Positions 9,481-20,446 of a DNA stretch of 64,000 nt are shown here, in pieces. The DNA comes from Pseudoroseicyclus aestuarii. GTDB taxonomy: Bacteria; Pseudomonadota; Alphaproteobacteria; Rhodobacterales; Rhodobacteraceae. The stretch spans positions 62,001 through 126,000 of the forward strand of contig NZ_QJTE01000002.1 of the NCBI RefSeq assembly GCF_003217255.1. The letters run 5' to 3'. The position numbers were made by a program, and so were the translations under genes. Below the pieces are notes generated by a model. The model was not told where the DNA came from and made no database searches. It saw only the letters and a program-made list of their open reading frames with translations. Positions within the stretch are counted from its first letter, which is position 1; every line of letters starts with the position of its first letter.

Positions 9481-10296
9481 ATGGCATCCATCTCCATCCA
9501 GCCCTTTGACGAACGGCACTTCCCTGCAGCCCTGCGCCTGTCGCGCGAGGCCGGCTGGCCGCATGGCCCCGAGGACTGGGCGCTGTCGCTGCGCCTGTCG
9601 CAGGGCTGGGTGGCGCTGGATGGGGATGTGGTGGTCGGTACAGCGCTGCTGACGCCCTTCGGACCTGACCTCGGCACGGTGAACATGGTCATCGTCGATG
9701 CAGAGCGGCGCGGGCAGGGCATCGGCGGGCGGCTGTTCCGGCAGGCCCTCGCGGCGGGCGATCGCCGCAGCCTGCGGCTGGTGGCGACGCCGGAGGGGCA
9801 GCCGCTTTACGCCCGACGCGGCTTCGAGGCCAGGGGGCCGATCCAGCGGCACGAGGGTCTCGCGCGGGCCCCGGCCCCTACCCTCGCCCGGCTTGAGGGC
9901 CACGAGGCGCTAGACGAGATCGCGGCGCTGGACGCACTGGCCAGCGGCGGCGACAGACGGGCGATGCTGGAGGAGATCCTGCGTATCGGCACGCTTGCCA
10001 CCCTTCGGCGCGAGGGGCGGCTGGCCGGTTTCGGCCTGCGGCGGCCCTTCGGCGGGCGGCAGGTCATCGGGCCAGTGATCGCCCCGGCGGCGGAGGATGC
10101 GCGCGACATTGTCTGCGCCCTCTGCGCCGGGACCGAGGGGCCGCTGCGGATCGACGTGCCGGCGGACGGCGCGCTCGCCCCATGGCTGCCGCAGATCGGC
10201 CTGCCGCATCACGGCGGCGGGCTGGCGATGCGGCTGGGGCCGGAGCGAGGCGAGGCCGCGGCGCTGCAGGCGCTGGCGAGCCAGGCCTTCGGCTGA
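9481..10296 (+). CDS. GNAT acetyltransferase, two-domain form
   Basis: 271 residues. The N-terminal GNAT domain has the acetyl-CoA loop RRGQGIGGRLF (about residues 79-89) and the strand VNMVIVDAE before it. Residues about 130-271 form a second, degenerate GNAT-like domain, as in a family of tandem acetyltransferases found in Proteobacteria. The substrate is unknown. It follows the OCD gene by 29 bases and is convergent with recQ, with only five bases between the stops. Confidence 0.85.
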   Translation: MASISIQPFDERHFPAALRLSREAGWPHGPEDWALSLRLSQGWVALDGDVVVGTALLTPFGPDLGTVNMVIVDAERRGQGIGGRLFRQALAAGDRRSLRLVATPEGQPLYARRGFEARGPIQRHEGLARAPAPTLARLEGHEALDEIAALDALASGGDRRAMLEEILRIGTLATLRREGRLAGFGLRRPFGGRQVIGPVIAPAAEDARDIVCALCAGTEGPLRIDVPADGALAPWLPQIGLPHHGGGLAMRLGPERGEAAALQALASQAFG

Positions 10297-10301
10297 GCGG
10301 C

Positions 10302-12356
<2,055 letters not shown>

Positions 12357-12416
12357 CGTCACTCCTGATCGGGCGGGCGGCCAGACTACAGCGCCCGCGT
12401 CCGCCGGACCAGAGGG

Positions 12417-12443
12417 GGCGCCGGCGGAAAACCCGCCGGCGCC
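12417..12443 (-). terminator. GC-rich hairpin after the ABC transporter ATPase gene
   Basis: Perfect 11-bp arms GGCGCCGGCGG / CCGCCGGCGCC around AAAAC, eight bases beyond the ATPase stop. No T-run follows on the minus strand. It is probably the 3' end signal of the choline/betaine transporter mRNA. Confidence 0.5.
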
Positions 12444-12450
12444 AGCGGCA

Positions 12451-13518
12451 TCACGCCGCGGTGTCCGAGGACTCTTCGGCCTCGGCGCTGGATTTGGCCG
12501 GCACGAGGGCGCGCATGATCTCGGGCATCTCGATCGTGCCGACGGCCCGGCCGCGCCGCATCACGCGGAAGCGGCGATCCATCTGGCCCTGCGCATCGGC
12601 GATGACGCTTTCCAGCGTGGCATCGTGATCGACCTCGCCGGAGACCTCGCCCTCGGGCGGGGTCTTCTCCATCACCGAGCGGACGCGCAGAACGCGGGCC
12701 CGGTTAATGTCGGCCACGAAGTCCTCGATGTAGGGATCCGCCGGATCGAGAAGGATCTTCTGCGGCTCGCCCTGCTGCACGATGGCGCCGTTGTTCAGGA
12801 TCACAAGGTGATCCGCCAGCTTCAGCGCCTCGTCGAGGTCGTGGGTGATGAAGACGATGGTCTTGTGCAGCTCGTCCTGAAGCTCGAGCAGCAGATCCTG
12901 CATGTCGGTGCGGATCAGCGGGTCGAGCGCCGAGAAAGCCTCGTCCATCAGCATGATGTCCGAGTTCGAGGTCAGCGCGCGGGCGATGCCGACACGCTGC
13001 TGCTGGCCGCCGGACAGCTGGTGCGGGTACTGGCCGCCGTAGCCGCCGAGGCCGACGCGGTCGAGCCACTTGTTCGCCTCGCCCTCGTATTCGGCGCGCT
13101 TGCGGCCACGGGTCGCCAGCGCCATGCCGGCGTTCTCGAGGACGGTGCGGTGCGGCAGAAGCGCGAACTTCTGGAACACCATCGACATGGATTCGCGGCG
13201 CAGCTTGCGCATCCGCCGCGTGTTCCATTTCAGGATGTCCTCGCCCTCGACCAGCACCTCGCCGGCGGTGGGTTCGATCAGCCGGTTCAGGTGGCGGATC
13301 AGGGTCGATTTCCCCGACCCCGAAAGCCCCATGATGACGGTGATCTCGCCTTCCTTGATGTCGACGTTGATGTCGTTGAGGCCGAGCACGTGGTTGCGGG
13401 TCTCGAGAAGATCGGCCTTGGACAGGCCGCCCTTCACGTCTTTCAGCGCAGAGGCCGGATCCTCGCCGAAGATCTTGTAGAGGTGCCGGATCGAAACCTT
13501 GATGTTCTTGTCAGTCAT
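12451..13518 (-). CDS. Choline/glycine betaine ABC transporter ATP-binding protein (ProV/ChoV family)
   Basis: 355 residues. ATPase of a quaternary-amine importer at the inner membrane. Visible: Walker A GLSGSGKST (about residue 67), Q-loop VFQKFALLPH, signature LSGGQQQR, Walker B IMLMDEAF and H-loop ITHD. The N-terminal 50 residues (IRHLYKIFG...) are the ProV-type extension, and residues about 285-340 are a divergent CBS-like regulatory region. It is the third gene of the minus-strand operon, 11 bases after the permease. The gene order binding protein-permease-ATPase is that of choXWV of Sinorhizobium. Confidence 0.92.
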   Translation of the reverse strand: MTDKNIKVSIRHLYKIFGEDPASALKDVKGGLSKADLLETRNHVLGLNDINVDIKEGEITVIMGLSGSGKSTLIRHLNRLIEPTAGEVLVEGEDILKWNTRRMRKLRRESMSMVFQKFALLPHRTVLENAGMALATRGRKRAEYEGEANKWLDRVGLGGYGGQYPHQLSGGQQQRVGIARALTSNSDIMLMDEAFSALDPLIRTDMQDLLLELQDELHKTIVFITHDLDEALKLADHLVILNNGAIVQQGEPQKILLDPADPYIEDFVADINRARVLRVRSVMEKTPPEGEVSGEVDHDATLESVIADAQGQMDRRFRVMRRGRAVGTIEMPEIMRALVPAKSSAEAEESSDTAA

Positions 13519-13529
13519 GATCTGGCTCC

Positions 13530-14564
13530 TCAGCGGCTGGACTGGCTGGCGTCGATGCGCGCCAGGGCAGCCTTGGTCACGCGGTCGAGCGCAATGGCCA
13601 GGACAACGATGCCGAAGCCGGCGACGAGGCCCACGCCCAGTTCAAGGTTCCGGATGCCGCGCAGCACGAGGATGCCAAGGCCCGGGGCCGAGACCATCGA
13701 GGCGATGACGACCATCGCGAGGCTCATCATGATCGTCTGGTTCACGCCGGCCATGATGTTGGGCAGGGCAAGCGGGATCTGGACGCCGAAGAGCTTCTGG
13801 TTGCGGGTCATGCCGAAGGCATCGGCGGCCTCGATCACGTCCTTGTCGACAAGGCGGATGCCGAGGTCGGTCAGGCGCACCACGGGAACGATGGCGTAGA
13901 GGATGACGGCGATGCCGTAGAGCTTCGGCTCGGTCACGCTGAACAGGAAGATCAGCGGGATCAGGTAGACGAAGGGCGGCAGCGTCTGCAGCATGTCGAG
14001 GATCGGAATGACGATCCGCTGCATCCGGTCACTGCGCGACATCAGGATGCCGATCGGCACGCCGATGAGCACGCAGATGAAGGCACAGACAAAGATGATC
14101 GCCAGCGTCTCCATCGCGTAGCCGTAGTGGTCCACGAAGGCGAGGATGGCGAGGAAGAGGGCGACGAGGCCGACGATCTTCCAGGCGCGGGTCACCGCGT
14201 AGACCAGCAGCAGCAGCACCGGCAGCATGATGAACCAGGGCGTCTGCGTCATGACGTACAGCATCTCGCGCAGCATCCAGCTGAGCGGCTGGGTCAGCGG
14301 GTCGACCACCACGCGCAGCCCGTCACGCAGCGCGAGGAAACCGGCCTCCAGACCCTGCGTCAGATCCCGTGTCTGCGGGATCGCGCCGCAAGCATCGTGG
14401 AGCGCATCGAGCGAAGGGAAGGGGAAGTCCCAGAACGAGGTGGTGTTCTCGGTGCCGCTGGTCTGCGCCAGCAGATCCGCCATCGACATCGGCGCGCCGG
14501 ACGAACCGCCATCGCACCAGTTTCGCAGCCCCAGCGTGTCGAACACGCCGTCGTAGGTCGCCAT
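13530..14564 (-). CDS. Choline/glycine betaine ABC transporter permease (ProW/ChoW family)
   Basis: 344 residues. Inner-membrane channel subunit with about 110 residues of N-terminal cytoplasmic/periplasmic sequence and then six to seven hydrophobic segments. The ATPase-docking EAA loop is visible as EAADAFGMTRNQKLFGVQIP (about residue 243). The long N-terminal region with conserved Trp and Cys is normal for ProW-type permeases. It lies between the binding-protein and ATPase genes. Confidence 0.91.
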   Translation of the reverse strand: MATYDGVFDTLGLRNWCDGGSSGAPMSMADLLAQTSGTENTTSFWDFPFPSLDALHDACGAIPQTRDLTQGLEAGFLALRDGLRVVVDPLTQPLSWMLREMLYVMTQTPWFIMLPVLLLLVYAVTRAWKIVGLVALFLAILAFVDHYGYAMETLAIIFVCAFICVLIGVPIGILMSRSDRMQRIVIPILDMLQTLPPFVYLIPLIFLFSVTEPKLYGIAVILYAIVPVVRLTDLGIRLVDKDVIEAADAFGMTRNQKLFGVQIPLALPNIMAGVNQTIMMSLAMVVIASMVSAPGLGILVLRGIRNLELGVGLVAGFGIVVLAIALDRVTKAALARIDASQSSR

Positions 14565-14615
14565 GTATGATTTCGGACCGCCTGAGGTCCGCCCTGATTG
14601 TTTCTGGAAATACGA

Positions 14616-14642
14616 AACGGGGCCGCGCCTGGCGGCCCCGTT
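14616..14642 (-). terminator. Intercistronic hairpin between binding-protein and permease genes
   Basis: Perfect 11-bp arms (AACGGGGCCGC / GCGGCCCCGTT) around five bases, followed on the minus strand by TTTCGTATTT. The position suggests partial termination or 3' protection that leaves the binding protein in excess over the membrane subunits, a usual arrangement in binding-protein operons. Confidence 0.65.
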
Positions 14643-14683
14643 CGATGGCGAAGCGGCAAGGCCGCTCCGCCATCGTGATCGCC

Positions 14684-15676
14684 TTACTGCTGCAGCAGGG
14701 CGTTCAGGTTTTCACGCGCGCTGTCGCTGATCCAGCCGGACCAGACATCGGGCATCTCGGTCAGGAAGTGCACCGCGACCTCTTCGCCCGAGGCGTTGTT
14801 CTCGTCCTGCCAAGCCAGCAGACCGGACATGGTGTCGGTCTTGAAGGTCATGTTGCGGAAGAACTCCGTGACCTCGGGGTTGTTCTCGGCGAATTCGGTC
14901 GTGACCGAGGTCAGGATCGGCGCGGCCGGGAAGTCCGAGACCTGCGGATCAGGCGTGTCCTGGTTCTGCAGGGCGGTGAAGGCCTCTTCGTCGACGCCGC
15001 CAAGGTCGACACGGGTCATGTCGTACTTGCCGAGCGGAACGGTCGGGCCCCAGTAGTAGCCGAACCAGGGCTCACCGGCGCTGACGGCCGAACCCATCGA
15101 CGAGGCGAGCGTCTCGCCGGAGCCGTGGTTGAAGACCTCAATGCCGGAGGATTCGAGATCCAGCGCGCGGACGAGGTTGTCCGACACGATCCGGCAGCCC
15201 CACCCGTCGGGGCAGTTGTTGAACTGGCTGCCGACCAGCTCGGGGTTCTCCATGATCCCCTCGATTGTGGTCAGCTCGGGGTGCTCTTCGGCGAGGGAGG
15301 TGGGGATCCACCAGCCTTCGACGCCGCCCGGATCGAGAACGCTGGTCAGGCGCTCCATCGTGCCGTTCTCTTCGAGGCTGGTATAGGCCTCACCGGCCGA
15401 GTTCAGCCAAAGGTTGGTGACGACGTCCGGCTCGCCGTTCTCGGAAACCGAGGTGATGGCCGGGATGGTGTCGGAGCTGACGAGGGTGACATCGCAGCCA
15501 TAGCCCTGCTCGAGCAGGAACTGCGCGATGTTCGTGGTAACCTCGGCAGCGGCCCAGTTCATCTGGGCGATAGAGACTTCGCCGCACTGGCCGGCATCGT
15601 CCTGCGCCTGGGCACCGATCGGCAGAAGCAGAGCGGTCGCAACGGCGGCGGTCGACGTCATGGTCAGTTTACGCAT
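14684..15676 (-). CDS. Choline/glycine betaine ABC transporter substrate-binding protein (ProX/ChoX-like)
   Basis: 330 residues from ATG 15676, chosen for its signal peptide (MRKLTMTSTAAVATALLLP, cleavage after AQA) and the SD GGAGAA. Periplasmic binding protein of the OpuAC family. Aromatic residues that could form the cation-pi cage for a quaternary amine are in MNWAAAE, NLWLNS, GGVEGWWIP and PWFGYYWGPT, and several Cys residues may form disulfides. It is the first gene of the operon. Betaine and choline cannot be separated by eye. The nearby bmt gene (40637) fits betaine use. Confidence 0.91.
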   Translation of the reverse strand: MRKLTMTSTAAVATALLLPIGAQAQDDAGQCGEVSIAQMNWAAAEVTTNIAQFLLEQGYGCDVTLVSSDTIPAITSVSENGEPDVVTNLWLNSAGEAYTSLEENGTMERLTSVLDPGGVEGWWIPTSLAEEHPELTTIEGIMENPELVGSQFNNCPDGWGCRIVSDNLVRALDLESSGIEVFNHGSGETLASSMGSAVSAGEPWFGYYWGPTVPLGKYDMTRVDLGGVDEEAFTALQNQDTPDPQVSDFPAAPILTSVTTEFAENNPEVTEFFRNMTFKTDTMSGLLAWQDENNASGEEVAVHFLTEMPDVWSGWISDSARENLNALLQQ

Positions 15677-15922
15677 GTCGTTCTCCAAAATCGTGAAAAG
15701 GAACCCGATGAACAGCAACGGAGCCGCAGTCGCGCAGGTGGCGCAGCGGGCCGCTTTTGGAAGGCGAGAGGCGCGCTTGCCGAAGCAGGCGGTGCCTCTG
15801 CTGTGATGTCCCGTCATCAGGCATTGGCGGGTATCTAGCGGAAAACCGCCCAGAAAGCAAACCGCTGGTGCCGTTTTCCGACATTTTGGCCTTCGATAGC
15901 GGCAAAACCCCTGCGCGGCGCA
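15677..15922. promoter_or_regulatory. Upstream region of the betaine/choline transporter operon
   Basis: About 245 bases without a gene. It holds a perfect 8-bp inverted repeat, CGGAAAAC (15839-15846) and GTTTTCCG (15873-15880), with arms about three helical turns apart, which is suggestive of a looped or two-dimer operator. I could not fix a -35/-10 pair. Confidence 0.35.
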
Positions 15923-15958
15923 CAAGAAAAAGGCACCTCGCGCAGGGCGCGGGTGCCT
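15921..15958 (-). terminator. Intrinsic terminator of yggT
   Basis: On the minus strand AGGCACC-CGCGC pairs with GCGCG-AGGTGCCT around CCT and is followed by TTTTTCTT: a textbook Rho-independent terminator, 36 bases after the yggT stop. Confidence 0.9.
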
Positions 15959-15994
15959 GATGGGCTTCTTGAGAAGCCTGCCGATGTGCGGCGG

Positions 15995-16282
15995 TCAGTA
16001 GAACAGGGCGATGTTGTTCCGCAGGATGATCTCGAGCGCGTAGATCGCCAGCAGCGCGACCAGCGGCGAGAGGTCGAGGCCGCCCATGTTCGGCAGGATG
16101 CGGCGCAGGGGCGCGTAGATCGGATCGAGCAGGCGCTGCAGGCCGTACCAGATCTGCGCCACCAGCGGCTGCTGCAGGTTCAGCACCTGGAAGCTGATCA
16201 GCCAGCTCATGATGAAGTGCGCGAAGATGAAGAACTTCGCGACGCTCAGGATGAGCATCAGGATCTGGAACAACGAGATCAT
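15995..16282 (-). CDS. YggT family membrane protein
   Basis: 95 residues from ATG 16282, with two hydrophobic segments (about 3-28 and 65-88) separated by RLLDPIYAPLRRILPNMGGLDLSPL, the conserved YggT core. This is the single-repeat form; E. coli YggT has two repeats. It is an inner-membrane protein of unclear function, elsewhere linked to cell division or osmotic tolerance. The longer upstream frame lacks family resemblance, so the short start is preferred. It ends before a strong terminator. Confidence 0.9.
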   Translation of the reverse strand: MISLFQILMLILSVAKFFIFAHFIMSWLISFQVLNLQQPLVAQIWYGLQRLLDPIYAPLRRILPNMGGLDLSPLVALLAIYALEIILRNNIALFY

Positions 16283-16428
16283 GCAGGGCCCTTTACGGCA
16301 ATGAAGGAGGCCCCGGTGAGGTAGGGATCGCGGGCGCAGAACGCAACAACCTTGCGTCACGCGGCGGCCCATCGCGTTGACGCGGCGCCGGTGCGCGGCA
16401 AAGCCTGCGATCCCGAAGGAGCCTGCCG

Positions 16429-16971
16429 ATGTACCCTTTCCTGCGCCTGCTCTGGCAATTGTCGAAACACCGCGGCGATGCGCCGCTGCCGCCCCTGGGC
16501 ACCCATGTCAGCACGCATCTGTGCCTGCCCTGGGACCTCGACCTCTGGCGCGAGCTGAACAACGGGCGGACGCTGACGCTTTACGACATGGGGCGCATCC
16601 CGCTCTCGGTTCGCACCGGGCTGAGCGGGGTGCTGCGCGAGCGGGGGCTGGGCATGGTCGTGGCCGGCGCCTCGGTCCGCTACCGCCGCCGGATCACCCT
16701 GATGCAGCGGGTGACGATGAAGAGCCGGGCGGTCTGCTGGGACGCGCGCTTCGTCTACATCGAACAATCGCTCTGGCGCCCGGACGGGGAGTGCGCCAAC
16801 CACGTCCTGCTGCGCATGGCGGTGATCGCGGCGCAGGGACGGCGCGGCATCGTGCCGCCCGCCGAGGTCATGGCGCCGCTGGGGGCCGAAACCTCGCCCC
16901 CGATGCCGGGCTGGATCGCCGCCTGGGCCGAGGCCGAGGACAAGCGCCCCTGGCCGCCGATGCCGGACTAG
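16429..16971 (+). CDS. Acyl-CoA thioesterase family protein (hotdog fold, THEM6-like)
   Basis: 180 residues. The DLDLWRELNNGRTLTLYDMGR segment (about 36-56) is the hotdog-fold active-site region of the 4HBT_2/THEM6 group, followed by a strand-rich half with YRRRITLMQRV and FVYIEQSLWRPDG. It presumably hydrolyses an acyl thioester in the cytoplasm; the substrate is not known. It begins a + strand run that is divergent from yggT. Confidence 0.82.
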   Translation: MYPFLRLLWQLSKHRGDAPLPPLGTHVSTHLCLPWDLDLWRELNNGRTLTLYDMGRIPLSVRTGLSGVLRERGLGMVVAGASVRYRRRITLMQRVTMKSRAVCWDARFVYIEQSLWRPDGECANHVLLRMAVIAAQGRRGIVPPAEVMAPLGAETSPPMPGWIAAWAEAEDKRPWPPMPD

Positions 16972-16976
16972 GGGGA

Positions 16977-17012
16977 GCCGGGCGGCCGGGGCATCGAGCC
17001 CCGCCGCCCGGC
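16977..17012 (+). terminator. Long GC hairpin after the thioesterase gene
   Basis: GCCGGGCGG and CGGGGC pair with GCCCCG and CCGCCCGGC around ATCGA, with one bulged base. It begins five bases after the stop. No T-run follows, so it may only stabilise the 3' end. Confidence 0.5.
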
Positions 17013-17120
17013 GCCGCGGCTGCGCGCGGCCTCCTCCGACCCGGTGCCGCGCACAAGGCCGATTGCCCTGAGGTGGCCAGTGCTGTCATCTCCGCAGGAG
17101 CAGCAGCAGGAGCGGCGCGC

Positions 17121-18506
17121 ATGGCGACAGAACCGGCCTCAGGGGCCCGGACCGCAGGGGAGCAGAAACGCCGCATCTGGGGCTGGATGTTCTTCGACTG
17201 GGCGCAGCAGCCCTATGCCACGCTGGGGCTGACCTTCGCCTTCGGCCCCTACTTCGCCGAGATCGCCGCCCGCCGCTACGGCGCCGAGGGGCTGGACCCG
17301 CAGGCGGCGGGCGCCGCCGCGCAGAGCCTGTGGTCGGTGGGGCAGACCCTCTCGGGCCTTGCCATCGCGCTGACGGCGCCGGTGCTGGGGGCCTGGGCCG
17401 ATGCCTCGGGGCGCAAGCTGCCCTGGATCGCGGCGCTCTCGGTGATCGTGGTGGCCTGCTCTGCCGCGCTCTGGATGCTGACGCCGGACGGCGCGCTGCT
17501 GATCCCGGCGCTGATCCTGTTCTTCACCGGCTTTGCCGCGGGCGAGGCGGCGAACAACGTCGCCAATGCGATCCTGCCCTCTCTGGGCAGCGGGCGGCAG
17601 ATCGGCCGCATCTCGGGCAGCGGGGCGGCCTTCGGCTACTGGGGCGGGGTCTTGTCGCTGCTCCTGATGCTGGGGCTGCTGGTCGACAATGCGGATGGGC
17701 TGACGCTGCTGGGCCGGGCGCCGGCGCTGGGCCTAGACGGTGCGGCGCGCGAGGGCACCCGCGCCGTGGGGCCGGTGATCGCGCTGTGGTACGCGGTCTT
17801 CATCATCCCCTTCTTCGTGCTGCTGCGCGACGTGCCGGCGCCGCAGCCGGCGCGCGAGCCGGTGCTGACACGGCTGCGCCGGCTCTGGGCGCAGGTGACC
17901 GGGCGGCGCAGCCTTGGCGCCTTTCTGCTGTCCTCCATGCTGTACCGGGACGCGCTGGGGGCGGTCTATGCCTTCGGCGGGGTCTATGCCACGCTGGTGC
18001 TGGGCTGGGAGGTGATCGACATCGGCATCTTCGGCGTGATCGGCGCCGTCGTCGCGGCGCTGGCCAGCTGGATCGGCGGGATCGCCGATCAGCGCGTCGG
18101 GCCCAAGCCGGTGATCATCGCCTCCGTCCTGATCCTGATCGCGGTCGGCTCGATCATCGTCGGCATGTCGCGCGAGGTGCTGTTCGGCGTGCCGCTGGCG
18201 CCCGGATCGCGCCTGCCCGACATCATCATGTACGTCTGCGGCGCGGCCATCGGCGGGGCTGGCGGGTCGCTCTATGCCGCCTCGCGCACCATGATGACCC
18301 GCCATGCCGACCCCGAGCGCCCGGCAGAGGCCTTTGGCCTTTTCGCGCTGTCGGGGCGGGCGACAGCCTTCCTCGCGCCGATGCTGATCGGTGTGGTCAC
18401 TTATGCGACAGGCTCCACGCAACTTGGCTTCCTGCCGGTGATCGCGCTTTTCCTCCTCGCCCTCCTGCTGCTAGCCTGGGTCGACAAGGACGGAGACCGC
18501 CCGTGA
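17121..18506 (+). CDS. MFS transporter, UMF1 (Atg22-like) family
   Basis: 461 residues with about 12 membrane segments. The opening WGWMFFDWAQQPYATLGLTFAFGPYF is the diagnostic start of the UMF1/Atg22 family. A longer cytoplasmic loop with RLRRLWAQVTGRRS separates the two six-helix halves. Family members are thought to export amino acids or related solutes, but the substrate is unknown. I used ATG 17121, preceded by GCAGGAG further upstream. The stop overlaps the mepA start (GTGA), so the two are coupled. Confidence 0.88.
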   Translation: MATEPASGARTAGEQKRRIWGWMFFDWAQQPYATLGLTFAFGPYFAEIAARRYGAEGLDPQAAGAAAQSLWSVGQTLSGLAIALTAPVLGAWADASGRKLPWIAALSVIVVACSAALWMLTPDGALLIPALILFFTGFAAGEAANNVANAILPSLGSGRQIGRISGSGAAFGYWGGVLSLLLMLGLLVDNADGLTLLGRAPALGLDGAAREGTRAVGPVIALWYAVFIIPFFVLLRDVPAPQPAREPVLTRLRRLWAQVTGRRSLGAFLLSSMLYRDALGAVYAFGGVYATLVLGWEVIDIGIFGVIGAVVAALASWIGGIADQRVGPKPVIIASVLILIAVGSIIVGMSREVLFGVPLAPGSRLPDIIMYVCGAAIGGAGGSLYAASRTMMTRHADPERPAEAFGLFALSGRATAFLAPMLIGVVTYATGSTQLGFLPVIALFLLALLLLAWVDKDGDRP

Positions 18507-19450
18507 CCCCTAGCCTGCCCCGACTTCTCGCCTCCGGCGCCCTGGCGCTGGGCCTCGGCCTTGCGGCCTGCGGCCCTGCCTCCGGCCCCGGCGGCGCCGC
18601 GCTTCAGCGCAACCTGCTGCCCGCCGATCCGTCGCTGAATGCCGGCGACACACGGCTGGCCCAGCCTCTGCTGACCGCGCGCGCCACGCCCTCTGCCCAT
18701 GGGCCCGAGGCGCTGGGCTTCTATTCCGCCGGCTGCCAGGCCGGCGCCCAGGCCCTGCCCGAAAGTGGGCCAACCTGGCAGGCGATGCGCCTGTCGCGCA
18801 ACCGCTTCTGGGGCCAGCCCGACCTGATCGACTACATCGAGGATCTGTCCCGCGCCGCGGCCCAGCTTCCGGGCTGGGAGGGGATCTACGTCGGTGACAT
18901 GAGCCAGCCGCGCGGCGGGCCGATGCCCGGCAGCCATGCCAGCCACCAGAACGGCATCGACGTCGACATCTGGCTCGACGCGCCGCAGCGGCTGGACCTG
19001 ACCCGGGCCGAGCGCGAGGCGATCTCGGCCAGCAACTTCCAGCGCGGCAATGGCGCCTATTCCAACAGCGCCTGGACCCCGCAGCACGAGGCGCTTCTGC
19101 GCGCCGCGGCGAGCGATCCGCGGACGGAGCGGATCTTCATCTTCCCCGGCGCCAAGGTCTCGATGTGCGAGAATGCCACCGGCGACCGCAGCTGGCTGCG
19201 CAAGATCCGGCCCTGGTACGGGCATGCCGATCATATCCACGTGCGGCTGAACTGCCCCGCCGGCAATCCAGGCTGCGAGCCGCAGGATCCGATCCCGCCG
19301 GGCGACGGCTGCCAGGATGCGCGCGACTGGGTGAACAACATCCTGAACCCGCCGCCCCCCGATCCGAACTGGACCCCCGCGCCGCCGAAGCCGCCGGTCA
19401 CCATGGCCTCGCTGCCGCCGCAATGCACCGCCGTGCTGAACAGCAACTGA
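18503..19450 (+). CDS. mepA: Penicillin-insensitive murein endopeptidase MepA, lipoprotein form
   Basis: 315 residues. Zinc LAS-type endopeptidase that cuts D-Ala-mDAP cross-links in peptidoglycan. A lipoprotein signal ends in LAACG (about residue 24). Zinc ligands are visible in GSHASHQNGIDVDIW (His...Asp) and YGHADHIHVRL (His-x-His). A Pro-rich tail (NPPPPDPNWTPAPPKPP) precedes the C-terminus. E. coli MepA is soluble and about 274 residues, so the lipobox and tail are extras. GTG start coupled to the MFS gene; the phytase-like gene follows by four bases. Confidence 0.93.
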   Translation: MTPSLPRLLASGALALGLGLAACGPASGPGGAALQRNLLPADPSLNAGDTRLAQPLLTARATPSAHGPEALGFYSAGCQAGAQALPESGPTWQAMRLSRNRFWGQPDLIDYIEDLSRAAAQLPGWEGIYVGDMSQPRGGPMPGSHASHQNGIDVDIWLDAPQRLDLTRAEREAISASNFQRGNGAYSNSAWTPQHEALLRAAASDPRTERIFIFPGAKVSMCENATGDRSWLRKIRPWYGHADHIHVRLNCPAGNPGCEPQDPIPPGDGCQDARDWVNNILNPPPPDPNWTPAPPKPPVTMASLPPQCTAVLNSN

Positions 19451-19454
19451 CCGG

Positions 19455-20342
19455 ATGAGGCGCTGGATCCTCGCCGCGGCCCTTCTGGCCGCGGCCCCCG
19501 TCTGGGCGCAGGATGCCGGGAGGGCCGAGGTCTTTGCCTGGCGCGATGCGCCGGAGGGGACGGGCGGCTTTTCCGGCATCGAGGTGACGGATGACGGGGC
19601 GGGGTTCCTCGTCCTGTCCGACCGCACCTACCTGCTGCGCGGCAGCTTCACCCGCGACGAGGCGGGCCGGGTCACCGGCGCCACGACCGAGGAGCGGCTT
19701 CCCCTGCGCGGCCCCGGCGGCGCCGCCCTGCCCGGCGGGCGGGGCGACAGCGAGGGGCTGGCCCTCGATGCCGAGGGCGGCATCTGGATTAGCTTCGAAG
19801 GCCCGGCGCGGGTCCAGCGCGGCATCGGCCCCCCCGGCGAGACTGAGGTCCTGCCCAGCCCGCGCGAGTTCGCCGGCATGGGGCGCAACGCCGCGCTGGA
19901 GGCGCTGGCGATCGGGCCAAACGGCGCCATCTACACGATCCCCGAACGGGCCGGGCGCGCGGACCAGCCCTTCCCCGTCTTCCGCTACACCGATGGCGGC
20001 TGGACGATCCCCTTCTCGCTGCCGCGGATCGGCAACTTCGCGATAAGCGGGGCCGACATCGGCCCCGACGGGCGCCTTTACGTACTCGAAAGAGACTTCG
20101 TCGGGATCGGCTTTCGCAGCCGGGTGCGGCGCATGGCGTTGGACGGCACCAGTGCGGAGGTCCTGATCGAAAGCGGCATTCGGCAGTTCGACAACCTCGA
20201 GGGCATTTCCGTCTGGCGCGACGACGCGGGGGACCTGCGGCTGACGATGATCTCGGACGACAACCTCAACCCGCTGCAGCAGACCCAGATCGTCGAGCTG
20301 ACGGTGCCCGAAGCCGGCCAAGGCCCCGCGCCCCAGCGTTGA
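19455..20342 (+). CDS. Secreted esterase-like phytase family protein (PF13449 type)
   Basis: 295 residues with a signal peptide (residues 1-19, cleavage after VWAQ). The remainder is a beta-propeller-like sequence with the repeated pattern GFSGIEVTDDG, DSEGLALDAEGGIW, ALEALAIGPNGAIYTIPE and ISGADIGPDGRLYVLER, typical of the phytase-like domain found in periplasmic proteins of Rhodobacterales. Activity is unproven. The gene lies within the mepA mRNA, four bases after its stop. Confidence 0.85.
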   Translation: MRRWILAAALLAAAPVWAQDAGRAEVFAWRDAPEGTGGFSGIEVTDDGAGFLVLSDRTYLLRGSFTRDEAGRVTGATTEERLPLRGPGGAALPGGRGDSEGLALDAEGGIWISFEGPARVQRGIGPPGETEVLPSPREFAGMGRNAALEALAIGPNGAIYTIPERAGRADQPFPVFRYTDGGWTIPFSLPRIGNFAISGADIGPDGRLYVLERDFVGIGFRSRVRRMALDGTSAEVLIESGIRQFDNLEGISVWRDDAGDLRLTMISDDNLNPLQQTQIVELTVPEAGQGPAPQR

Positions 20343-20446
20343 CGCCGCCCCGGCGCGGCGCTAAGCCGCGGCGCCGCCCGGGCTTACGCAGTTTTGCGCC
20401 AAGGCGGCCAAGTCGCCGCACCCTTGCCAAAACGGACCATAGCATC

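Noticed and set aside
15677-15925. N-terminal extension of the betaine-binding protein
   Set aside because: The extension is Cys/Arg-rich without family resemblance, whereas ATG 15676 gives a normal signal peptide with an SD.
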